Shown here: in pieces, positions 1-7,500 of the stretch | Layout of the letters: each line of letters starts with the position of its first letter | How positions within the stretch are numbered: position 1 is the stretch's first letter | NCBI GenBank assembly: GCA_020058145.1 | Contig: JAGVEP010000265.1 | Span: 1 to 13,726, forward strand | Direction of reading: 5' to 3' | Source: Phycisphaerae bacterium | Lineage (GTDB): Bacteria > Planctomycetota > Phycisphaerae > UBA1845 > Fen-1342 | DNA: 13,726 bases | Position numbers and translations under genes: made by a program | The notes under the pieces: generated by a model | The model's input: the letters and a program-made list of their open reading frames with translations, nothing else | What the model was told of the DNA's origin: nothing | Database searches by the model: none

Positions 1-10
1 CCGCCTGCGG

Positions 11-298
11 CTACGTCGGCGCGGTCGCGGCTTGTTTCTTGGCCGCATTGAGCCGCTTGGCCAGCCGGCTCTTGCGCCGCGCCGCGGCGTTGCGGTGCAG
101 CGTTCCGCGATTGGCGCCCCGATCCAGGAGCTGAACCGCGGTTTTGACGGCGGCCTCGGTTTCCGGCAGGCTGCCGTGCAGGAAGGCGTCGGCGACCTTG
201 CGTACCTTGGTCTTGAGCGTGCTGGTGCGCGTGCGATTCCGCGCACGCTGCTTGACGTTCTGTCGAATTCGCTTTTTAGACGAAAGTGAATGTGCCAC
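11..298 (-). CDS. rpsT: 30S ribosomal protein bS20
   Basis: The 95-residue product is a small, strongly basic protein with the hallmarks of bS20: N-terminal MAHSLSSKKRIRQN, then KQRARNRTRTSTLKT, and a C-terminal segment GTLHRNAAARRKSRLAKRLN. bS20 binds the 5' domain of 16S rRNA early in 30S assembly, and this length is usual for the family. The start is GTG (complement of 296-298), fixed by the universal MAHS N-terminus and by an AAGGGAG ribosome-binding site a few bases upstream. The stop is TAG at 11-13. It is the downstream gene of a probable two-gene transcript, 37 nt after the TPR gene. A GTG start is compatible with the translational autocontrol known for S20 in enterobacteria, but nothing here proves it. 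Identification is firm. Confidence 0.97.
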   Translation of the reverse strand: MAHSLSSKKRIRQNVKQRARNRTRTSTLKTKVRKVADAFLHGSLPETEAAVKTAVQLLDRGANRGTLHRNAAARRKSRLAKRLNAAKKQAATAPT

Positions 299-334
299 AA
301 ATACTCCCTTGAGGGTTACCTGGCAAAAGCGCCA

Positions 335-1795
335 CTATTTCAGAGCTTCCAGTCGTTTCCGTGCATCCCCGTCCCGGTAATTGTAATCCTCGCGCAGCAG
401 CTTGCCATACGTGCCCTTGGCCTCCTCGGCATTGCCGGCCGCTTCGTAGGCCCGGCCGAGCCAGTACAGCAGGTCTTTGCTGAAATCGTCGGTGAGTTCG
501 TAGTGTTCGATCGCTTCGCGCAGCACTGCGATCGCCTGCGCCGGGTTCTGTTTTTCCAGAAATGCGCGCCCGATAAGGAACGCGGCCCGATGCCGGCTGC
601 GCGGATCGGTGCGGGCGGCCTGGAGTATCGGGATCGCTTCGTCGTACTCGCCAGCTTCGAATAACGCCGACCCGAGCTTGAACTTGAGCCGCAGGTCCGT
701 CGGATACATCGCCACACGCTCGCGATAGACCGCCAGAGCCGCCTGCCGCTGTTCGAGTGCCGCGAGACGGGCCTGCTGCCGATCGTCATCACTGCGCGTA
801 TCGCGCGCCTTGGCCGCCAGCGCCCGAGCCGCCCGGCCCAACTGCCGCAACCGCACGTCGTCGGCCCGCAGCTTGAAATTGTAGTTGCGCGACTGCTCGT
901 GCGCCGTGGTCAGCACGCGGATCGCCTCGTCTTCGTGGGCCGGCTGCTCGGTCTTGAGCAGGGCGTCCACGAAGGCATTGATCCTGGGGGCCAGCGTTGG
1001 AGCGGACGTCCACTCCGCGCGCGCCGCGGCGATGAGGCCCGCGAGCGCTTGTTCGCCCTGTTGCAGACGGTCCGTGTCGTGCAGCCGCTTCTGCTTGTCG
1101 GCATCTTGCAGGGAGTCGCGGAAATCCCCGGCCTGCTCGTACTTGCCGCGTGAAATGGTCAGGCGGCCCGCCAGGTCGCGCTGCTCATTCCGGAGGTCTT
1201 CGTCGCCGGGACAACGCACGATGAGGTACTCGAGCGAATTAACGGCCTGTTCGAGCAGCCAGGTGCCCAGGGCGCTCTCGCCGCGGGCGTCCGCCAGGTC
1301 CGCCGCTTCGGCCACAGCGTCCCGAAAGCTCTTGAAGCGCGACTTGTTCGGTTTCTTGTCTTTCTTGAGTGTGTCATACACGAGCGGCGCCACCCACTTC
1401 GCCGTGTCGAGATAGCCGAGCTTGATCGCGTTTCGGAGCACCCCGTCGGCATAGCCGGCGTTGGCCGGGTCCAGGCTGAGCAGGTGTTCCGCATTGAACA
1501 GCGCTTGCTTCGCGTCCTTGCCCGTCATCGACTTCTTCAACCCGTCCATCAGCCCCGGCTTTTTTCCACCCACCTGCTGCCGCTGAATGGCCAGCGAGCG
1601 CAGCGGCATGTGCCCCTCCTCGACAGCCTCGGGCCAGTAGGCCAAACCCGTGAGAAAGCACTCGATGGCGTACTCGTATGCCCGCCGTTCCCGACAGTCG
1701 GCCGCCTTGCGGAAACACTGTCGGGCGCGCGCCTGGTCCGCGTCGGAAAAGGTCGGCTTCTCGACCGCGGCGGGTGTCTTGTCGTCCTTCGCCAT
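335..1795 (-). CDS. TPR-repeat protein of unknown function, upstream of rpsT
   Basis: This 486-residue protein has no signal peptide or membrane segment and is probably cytoplasmic. It looks helical throughout. The N-terminal part (about 19-54, including RRAYEYAIECFLTGL) resembles a TPR hairpin. A charged middle region (about 140-350) is rich in Lys, Arg, Asp and Glu and may be coiled coil. Three better TPR units lie at about 366-399 (LGSALFEAGEYDEAIPIL), 403-436 (IGRAFLEKQNPAQAIAVL) and 440-473 (LGRAYEAAGNAEEAKGTY). TPRs are protein-interaction scaffolds; no catalytic motif is visible and I do not recognise a named family. ATG at 1793-1795 is the natural start, although only a weak GAGTGAG precedes it. 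The 37-nt gap to rpsT on the same strand suggests co-transcription, so a role near ribosomes or translation is possible but is inference. Confidence 0.88.
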   Translation of the reverse strand: MAKDDKTPAAVEKPTFSDADQARARQCFRKAADCRERRAYEYAIECFLTGLAYWPEAVEEGHMPLRSLAIQRQQVGGKKPGLMDGLKKSMTGKDAKQALFNAEHLLSLDPANAGYADGVLRNAIKLGYLDTAKWVAPLVYDTLKKDKKPNKSRFKSFRDAVAEAADLADARGESALGTWLLEQAVNSLEYLIVRCPGDEDLRNEQRDLAGRLTISRGKYEQAGDFRDSLQDADKQKRLHDTDRLQQGEQALAGLIAAARAEWTSAPTLAPRINAFVDALLKTEQPAHEDEAIRVLTTAHEQSRNYNFKLRADDVRLRQLGRAARALAAKARDTRSDDDRQQARLAALEQRQAALAVYRERVAMYPTDLRLKFKLGSALFEAGEYDEAIPILQAARTDPRSRHRAAFLIGRAFLEKQNPAQAIAVLREAIEHYELTDDFSKDLLYWLGRAYEAAGNAEEAKGTYGKLLREDYNYRDGDARKRLEALK

Positions 1796-1884
1796 AGTGG
1801 CTCACTCGCGCGCAAACAAACCACCAGACAGCGTCCGCGTGGCGGGGCGCGACCGCGCCAACGTCGGCTTTGCCAGGACCGACG

Positions 1885-1913
1885 AGTATAACCGCCGCTG
1901 GTGGGGATTAGAA
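1885..1913 (-). promoter_or_regulatory. possible sigma70-like promoter for the TPR-rpsT transcript
   Basis: On the minus strand there is a TATACT -10 box (complement of 1885-1890) with a weak TTCTAA -35 (complement of 1908-1913) at a 17-nt spacing. It would start transcription near 1878, about 80 nt before the TPR start codon. The -10 is good and the -35 is poor, so this is a candidate only. Confidence 0.35.
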
Positions 1914-1972
1914 GACCCCGGCGCGGCACTGCAAGGGGGCGCGGCTGCGCACGACGCGCCCGGGCCGACCCG

Positions 1973-2806
1973 TCACCCGCCGATCACGCCCGGAAGCTGG
2001 TACGCGACCGGCTGCGAACCCGCGATGCTCACCGGCACTGTGCCGTGCACCGGTGTCTGACTAGTGAACGTGACAACCACGGTCAGCGTGGCGGGGCCGC
2101 GGCCTTCGTTCGGGACCTCGAACGTCGCGGTGCCCGACTCCGGCAGGAAGTTGCCGTTGTTGAGCGGATCGCAAACGAGATTCGCGAGCGCCACCGCGTA
2201 GGACGTGGTGCCGTCGCTCACCGTCACATCGCCGGTGGTGAGCGTAATCAGCCCGTCTTTTGTGATCTCGACGGTGAGGGAGCCACTGGCCGACCCGATC
2301 TGAGCGGTGGTAATGTCGCAGGTGCCGGCCAGGCGTACGCCATTGGCGAGCGTGTCCAACGTAACGCTGACGGTGCCGGTGATCGCCTTGCCGGCGACGG
2401 TCAAGTCCTCGAACTCGATCGACGCCGTGCGCGTGCCGCGCGTCATGGATATCTTGACGGCGCCGCTGACGGTCTGATTCGCGGTCGCGTTGCTGCTGCA
2501 GCCCGTCGCCCCGAAATCCAGTTTCATCGCGAGTGTCTGCGGGCCGGTGGAGACGAGCGTAACGGCCGGACAGTCGCCGAACGTCCCGTTCTGCGACGTG
2601 GGGTTGAGGTCCAGAGGCGTGCTGGCGAGTTCACTGCACGTGCCCCAGACGGCGCCGAGCGCCTGAAGCTGCGCGGCGACGGCGGTGACGGCGTCCTTCT
2701 GGGCTGTGGTCAACTCCGTCCCGCTGCCGTTGGTCGTTTGCGTCGGGCAGCCGGCGAGGATCACAGCACAAGTAGCCGTACACAGCAGGTAAGGCAGCGT
2801 CTTCAC
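1973..2806 (-). CDS. putative secreted lipoprotein, function unknown
   Basis: The open frame extends upstream to 2863, but the likely start is the GTG at complement 2804-2806. GGAGG sits 7 nt before it, and starting there gives a clean lipoprotein signal: MKTLPYLLCTATCAVILAGC, with lipobox LAGC and acylated Cys20. The product is then 277 residues. The mature part begins with a polar linker (PTQTTNGSG) and a short helical stretch (TAQKDAVTAVAAQLQALG). It continues as a Thr/Val/Gly-rich, probably beta-stranded domain with several cysteines (TCSEL, GDCPAV, GATGCSS, GTCDI, NLVCDP) that could form disulfides. No enzyme motif is visible and I do not recognise the family. It lies 125 nt downstream of the aldolase on the same strand, separated by a large hairpin. 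It is probably anchored to a membrane facing the periplasm or outside. Confidence 0.8.
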   Translation of the reverse strand: MKTLPYLLCTATCAVILAGCPTQTTNGSGTELTTAQKDAVTAVAAQLQALGAVWGTCSELASTPLDLNPTSQNGTFGDCPAVTLVSTGPQTLAMKLDFGATGCSSNATANQTVSGAVKISMTRGTRTASIEFEDLTVAGKAITGTVSVTLDTLANGVRLAGTCDITTAQIGSASGSLTVEITKDGLITLTTGDVTVSDGTTSYAVALANLVCDPLNNGNFLPESGTATFEVPNEGRGPATLTVVVTFTSQTPVHGTVPVSIAGSQPVAYQLPGVIGG

Positions 2807-2846
2807 AGGCGGTCCTCCGAAACAACTGGCGCTAAAGCGGGTGTCT

Positions 2847-2917
2847 CCGAGCCGCGAACTCAAGCGAGCGCTTCATCAGCGCGCTGCGCGGATCGCTCGC
2901 TGGCGCTCGCGGCTCGG
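2847..2917. repeat. long imperfect inverted repeat downstream of fbaB
   Basis: The arms at 2847-2870 and 2894-2917 are 24 nt each and complementary apart from a central patch of about 5 nt. The outer part is CCGAGCCGCGA and the inner part AGCGAGCG, with a 23-nt GC-rich spacer. It sits 14 nt beyond the aldolase stop and before the lipoprotein start codon. It could fold in the aldolase 3' end and act as a terminator or processing signal, but there is no T-tract. From memory, such CCGAGCCGCGAGCG palindromes are dispersed between genes in planctomycete genomes; that was not verified here. Confidence 0.7.
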
Positions 2918-2931
2918 ATGATGGGTGTAGG

Positions 2932-3987
2932 TCAGGCGACCGTCACTTCCTTCGCCAAATACACATCCTGGATCGCATTGAGCAGTCCAATGCCTTCGTT
3001 CATCGGGCGCTGGAAGGCTTTGCGCCCGGAAATCATGCCCATGCCGCCGGCACGCTTGTTGACGACGGCGGTCATGACGGCTTCCTGAAGGTCGCTGGCG
3101 CCCTTGCTCTCGCCGCCCGAGTTAATCATGCCGATGCGGCCCATGTAGCAGCCGGCGACCTGGTAGCGGGTCAGGTCGATGGGGTGGTCGCTGCTGAGCT
3201 TCTCGTAGACCGCCTTGTGCGTCTTGCCGAACTTGAGGGCGTTGTACCCGCCGTTGCAGCTTGGGGCCTTCTGCTTGATCAGGTCAGCCTGGAGCGTGAC
3301 ACCGAGGTGGTTGGCCTGGCTGGTCAGGTCGGCGGCGGTGTGATAATCGACGCCGTCCTTCTTGAACGCCTCGTTGCGCAGGTAGCACCAGAGGACGGTG
3401 AACATGCCGAGCTCGTGCGCCTGTTGGAACGCGTCGGCGACCTCCTCGATCTGCCGGGTGGCCTCGTCGGAGCCGAAGTAAATCGTCGCGCCGACGGCGA
3501 CCGCGCCCATGTCCCAGGCTTGCTCGACGAGCCCGAACATGCGCTGGTCGTACTTGGTCGGGTACGAGAGCAGCTCGTTGTGGTTGATTTTCACGATGAA
3601 GGGAATCTTGTGGCAATATTTGCGCGACACGAGGCCGAGCACGCCAAACGTGCTGGCGACGGCGTTGCAGCCGCCCTCGATGGCCAGCTTGACGATGTTT
3701 TCGGGGTCGAAATACGCCGGATTCGGGGCAAACGACGCGCCGGCGCTGTGCTCGATGCCCTGGTCGACGGGCAGGATCGATAGATACCCGGTGCCCGACA
3801 GCCGCCCGTGCTTGAACATCCACTGCAAGCGATTCAGCACGCGGTTGTTGCGGTCGGACGTGGCAAAGCTGCGATCCACGAAGTCCGGCCCCGGCAGGTG
3901 CAGACTCTCCTTGGGGATCGTGTTGCACTTGTGCTTGAGCAGATGATCCGCCTTGTCGCCGAGGTTTTTGAGCACGGTTTCGAACAT
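2932..3987 (-). CDS. fbaB: class I fructose-bisphosphate aldolase (FbaB/DhnA type)
   Basis: The enzyme interconverts fructose-1,6-bisphosphate with dihydroxyacetone phosphate and glyceraldehyde-3-phosphate through a Schiff-base lysine, in cytoplasmic glycolysis and gluconeogenesis. The 351-residue product matches E. coli FbaB from end to end, as I recall that sequence. Shared blocks include GTGYLSILPVDQGIEHSAGA, NPAYFDPENIVKLAIE, VKINHNELLSYPT, GAVAVGATIYFGS, LRNEAFKKDGVDYH and NKRAGGMGMI. The Schiff-base lysine should be one of the two in DLIKQK (residues 238 and 240 from the ATG). The usual length is about 350, so it is complete. I chose ATG at complement 3985-3987: GGAGG lies 7 nt before it, whereas the upstream in-frame TTG (3991-3993) has only one base between it and that GGAGG. 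A plausible promoter lies about 110-145 nt upstream. Confidence 0.96.
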   Translation of the reverse strand: MFETVLKNLGDKADHLLKHKCNTIPKESLHLPGPDFVDRSFATSDRNNRVLNRLQWMFKHGRLSGTGYLSILPVDQGIEHSAGASFAPNPAYFDPENIVKLAIEGGCNAVASTFGVLGLVSRKYCHKIPFIVKINHNELLSYPTKYDQRMFGLVEQAWDMGAVAVGATIYFGSDEATRQIEEVADAFQQAHELGMFTVLWCYLRNEAFKKDGVDYHTAADLTSQANHLGVTLQADLIKQKAPSCNGGYNALKFGKTHKAVYEKLSSDHPIDLTRYQVAGCYMGRIGMINSGGESKGASDLQEAVMTAVVNKRAGGMGMISGRKAFQRPMNEGIGLLNAIQDVYLAKEVTVA

Positions 3988-4103
3988 CGCCAATCCTCCA
4001 GGCGTCCAGGGACGCCGCTTGGGGCACGGGTTCCAGCCTCATGCGCTGCCCGGTCTACCCGCACCGCCGCTCTGACACGCTGGCCGGGCTGCTACGAGTG
4101 CGC

Positions 4104-4132
4104 ATTCTATCGGCTGAGGACGGCGGTGCCAG
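4104..4132 (-). promoter_or_regulatory. probable sigma70-like promoter for fbaB
   Basis: Minus strand: CTGGCA (complement of 4127-4132, 4 of 6 to TTGACA), a 17-nt spacer, and TAGAAT (complement of 4104-4109, 5 of 6 to TATAAT). Transcription would start near 4097, giving a leader of about 110 nt before the aldolase ATG. Spacing and -10 are good; there is no experimental support. Confidence 0.5.
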
Positions 4133-4186
4133 CGACCGCGCGCCGTCGCGCGCGGGGAGGCCGCAGGCGGGCAATCGTGCCAGGGG

Positions 4187-4355
4187 TTGGTCCACAGATT
4201 ACGCAGATTACGCAGACGGGAGGACGGTGCGGGCGAAGGCGGCGACGGCGACGGGCCTTGAAGTGGGCTGGCTCCTAAACTCTGTCGCCGAAGCTCCCCA
4301 AAGCACGCGCCTGCTTCGCTCTTCATCTGCGAAATCTGCGAAATCTGCGGACAAA
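4187..4355. repeat. inverted-repeat element with arms built of 9-nt direct repeats
   Basis: The left arm (4187-4217) contains the 9-mer ATTACGCAG twice in tandem. The right arm (4325-4355) contains CTGCGAAAT repeats. The reverse complement of the right arm matches the left at 26 of 31 positions. The 107-nt core between them shows no coding signal of its own. Because 9 is a multiple of 3, chance frames across it give odd peptides such as ISQISQ or ADYADYAD. From memory, similar CAGATTACGCAGATT blocks occur between genes in many unrelated bacterial genomes, which suggests a dispersed, possibly mobile, non-coding repeat. It lies between the divergent promoters of fbaB and the RCC1 gene. Confidence 0.75.
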
Positions 4356-4372
4356 TCCGAACCGGAGCGCCA

Positions 4373-4401
4373 TTGACCGCGCCCCTGCGATTTGGTACTG
4401 T
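4373..4401 (+). promoter_or_regulatory. possible sigma70-like promoter for the RCC1-repeat gene
   Basis: TTGACC at 4373-4378 (5 of 6 to TTGACA), a 17-nt spacer, then TACTGT at 4396-4401 (3 of 6 to TATAAT). Transcription would start near 4408, leaving about 180 nt before the favoured ATG at 4592. The long open frame formally begins at this same TTG, which argues that 4373 is promoter and not a start codon. Confidence 0.42.
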
Positions 4402-4564
4402 GCAACTGAGCAAGGGCTTATCAAGTGCGCCGGTCGGGCGAGCCTGTTCGGGCAACCCGGCGCTGTCTGCCGCTAGAAGTGCGAAGGTAAGCGAGGCGAC
4501 CAGTTTTGGCGCGTGTTCTCCGACGGGACGACCGCTGTGGCCGCGGAGACGGACATCTCAAACG

Positions 4565-4591
4565 CCGCGCGATAGCGCGGGGAGGCGAGAA
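4565..4591 (+). promoter_or_regulatory. hairpin plus strong ribosome-binding site before the RCC1 gene
   Basis: CCGCGC (4565-4570), loop GATA, and GCGCGG (4575-4580) form a perfect 6-bp stem that runs directly into GGGGAGG (4579-4585). The ATG at 4592 follows 6 nt after GGAGG. The overlap of stem and Shine-Dalgarno could let the fold modulate ribosome access (inference). This site is the main reason for choosing 4592 as the start. Confidence 0.5.
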
Positions 4592-7500
4592 ATGCAGGGC
4601 AACGGGCACATTTTGCTGGGCACCCCTTGCGAAGGCGTGGGCCATGCACACAACGAGTCCGCCGGGCACCGCTGTCTTGCCTCAATTCGAGCCCGGAGCG
4701 GGCGCGACGGGTCGGTGAACACGGGATTCCGCAGGCGAGCCCGCTGTATGTTGACGTTGGTCGTGGCCGCGAGCTCGGCAGTCTTACTGGTCCCGCCCGC
4801 CAATGCCCAGGATGTCGGCTCGATTGTGGCGTGGGGATACAATGGGTCCGGCCAATGCAACGTCCCAGCGCCCAATAGCGGCTTCGTCGCCGTTGCGGGG
4901 GGCGGATCCCACAGTCTGGGCCTGAAGGCCGACGGCACGATCGTGGCGTGGGGATACAACTACTACGGCCAATGCAACGTCCCGGCGCCCAACAGCGGCT
5001 TCATCGCCGTCGCGGGGGGTTGGGGGCACAGCCTGGGCCTGAAAGCCGACGGCTCGCTCGTGGCGTGGGGATACAATCAGTATGGCCAGTGCAATGTCCC
5101 GGCGCCCAATGCCGATTTCATCGGCATCGCGGCAGGCGCGCAACACAGCTTGGGCGTGAAGGCCGACGGCTCGATTGTGGCATGGGGAAGCAACGGCTAC
5201 GGCCAATGCAACGTCCCGGCGCCCAACAGCGGCTTCGTCGCCGTCGCGGGGGGCAGCTCGCACAGCCTGGGCCTGAAGGCCGACGGCTCGATCGCGGCGT
5301 GGGGACAAAACTCCAGTGGCCAATGCAACGTCCCGGCGCCCAACAGCGGCTTCGTCGCCGTCGCGGCGGGCGGGTGGCACAGTCTGGGCCTGAAGGCCAA
5401 CGGCTCGATCGTGGCGTGGGGAAGCAACAGCGACGGCCAGCGCAATGTCCCGGCGCCCAACAGCGGCTTCGTCGCGGTCGCAGGGGGCGCGCGCCACAGC
5501 CTGGGCCTGAAGACCAACGGCTCGATCGTGGCGTGGGGACAGAACTCCCCCTACGGCCAGTGCAACGTGCCCGTGCCGAACACGGCCTTTGTGGCGATTG
5601 CGGGGGGCGACTACCACAGTCTCGGGGTAAAAGCAGCATCGGGTGCCTGCTGTTTCGCCTCGAGCGTGTGCGAGGAAGTAACTGGTACCGCGTGCACCCA
5701 AGCCGGCGGTGTGTACCACGGTGATTTCACGACGTGTGCAACGTACCCGTGTCCGCCAGCCTGCTGCTTTGGCGACGGCAGTTGCCAGGCGTTGGACCCG
5801 GGCCCTTGCACGGCAGCCGGTGGAAGCCCGCAGGCGCCAGGGTCCAACTGCAGCCCGAATCTCTGCCCGCAACCGGGCGCCTGCTGCTTCGCGGATGGCC
5901 ATTGCGAAATGAGCGACGTCATTGCTCCGGGGAACTGCGCACCCGGCGGCACGTACCTGGGCAACAATACGAATTGCGCTCCAAATCTCTGCCCGCAGCC
6001 GACCGCTGTTTGCTGCAATCCCGACGGCTCGTGCGCGGTAACCACGGCAGCAGATTGCACGGGCATCTGGCATCACCAATGGCCGGACTGCTCCGTGGCC
6101 CAGTGCCTGCCATACGACCAGGGGTCGATCGTGGGGTGGGGAGCACTGGTCGTCGTGCCCCAGTCGAAGTTGACCAACCTCGTCGCCGTCGCCGCGGGTG
6201 AGGTTCACAGCCTGGGCCTGACGGCCGACGGCTCGATCGTGGCGTGGGGAAACAACGCCCACGGCCAATGCAACGTCCCGGCGCCCAACAGCGGTTTCGT
6301 CGGCGTCGCGGGGGGCTACATCCACAGCCTGGGCCTGAAGGCCGACGGCTCGATCGTGGCGTGGGGAGACAACTACGACGGTCAATGCAACGTGCCGGGG
6401 CCTAACAACGACTTCGTCGGCGTCGCGGGGGGCCTCTACCACAGCCTGGGCGTGAAGGCCGACGGCTCGATCGTGGCGTGGGGATACAACGTCTACGGCC
6501 AAGGCAACGTGCCGGCGCCCAACAGCGGCTTCGTCGCCGCCGCGGGGGGCTGGGCCCACAGTCTGGGCCTGAAGGCCGACGGTTCGATCGTAGCGTGGGG
6601 ATGCGGGTATCCGTATGATTACGGCCAATGCAACGTCCCGGCGCCCAACAGCGGCTTTGTCGCCGTCGCGGGGGGCGCGTACCACAGCCTGGGCCTGAAG
6701 GCCGACGGCTCCATTGTGGCGTGGGGATACAACTCGTACGGCCAATGCAACGTCCCGGCGCCCAACAGCGACTTCGTCGCCGTCGCGGCGGCCCACTACC
6801 ACAGCCTGGGCCTTAAGGCCAACGGCTCGATCGTGGCGTGGGGCAGTGGGTACCCCGGCGACCCGCCGGCGCCCAACGGCGACTTCGTCGCCGTCGCGGC
6901 GGGCGGGGGTTATTACGGTGACCACAGCCTGGGCCTGAAGGGCGACGGCTCGCTCGTGGCGTGGGGAGACAACGGCTCCGGCCAATGCAACGTCCCGGCG
7001 CCCAACAGCGGCTTCGTCGCCGTCGCGGGGGGCTACGCGCACACTCTGGGCCTAAGAGCCGATGGCTCGGTCGTGGCGTGGGGAGGCAACACCTGGTACC
7101 AATGCAACGTTCCGGCGCCCAACAGCGGCTTCGTCGCCGTCGCGGGGGGCGGGTACCACAGCCTGGGCCTGAAAGCCGACGGCTCCCTCGTGGCGTGGGG
7201 AGGCAACGACGCGGGCCAATGCAACGTCCCGGCGCCAAACAGCGGCTTCGTCGCCGTCGCGGGGGGCTGGGGTCACAGCCTGGGCGTGAAGGCCGACGGC
7301 TCGATCGTGGCGTGGGGAAGTAATTACGACTACTATGGCACCTATTATGCGGGCCAATGCAATGTCCCGGCGCCCAACAGCGGCTTCGTCGGCGTCGCGG
7401 GGGGCTACATCCACAGCCTGGGCCTGAGGGCCGACGGCTCGATCGTGGCGTGGGGATACAACGGCTACGGCCAATGCAACGTGCCGGCGCCCAACAGTGC

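Noticed and set aside
1901..3088. 395-codon plus-strand frame opposite the lipoprotein and aldolase genes
   Set aside because: It spans a clear intergenic hairpin and two genes supported by signal peptide, ribosome sites and homology on the other strand. Its composition is that of a shadow frame.
4039..4455. 138-codon minus-strand frame and neighbouring small frames
   Set aside because: They only read through the 9-nt repeat element, giving ISQISQ- or ADYADYAD-type peptides.
4373..4591. Extension of the RCC1 protein back to 4373
   Set aside because: The first codon would be a TTG lying inside a promoter-like -35 box, with no ribosome site. The stretch looks like leader and includes a hairpin before the strong site at 4579-4585.
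4784..7042. Long open frame of 752 codons antisense to the RCC1 gene, plus similar shadows in other frames
   Set aside because: The RCC1 unit length is a multiple of three, so any stop-free frame in one unit stays open across all. The peptides are periodic and Arg/Ala-rich, with no start signal or known domain.
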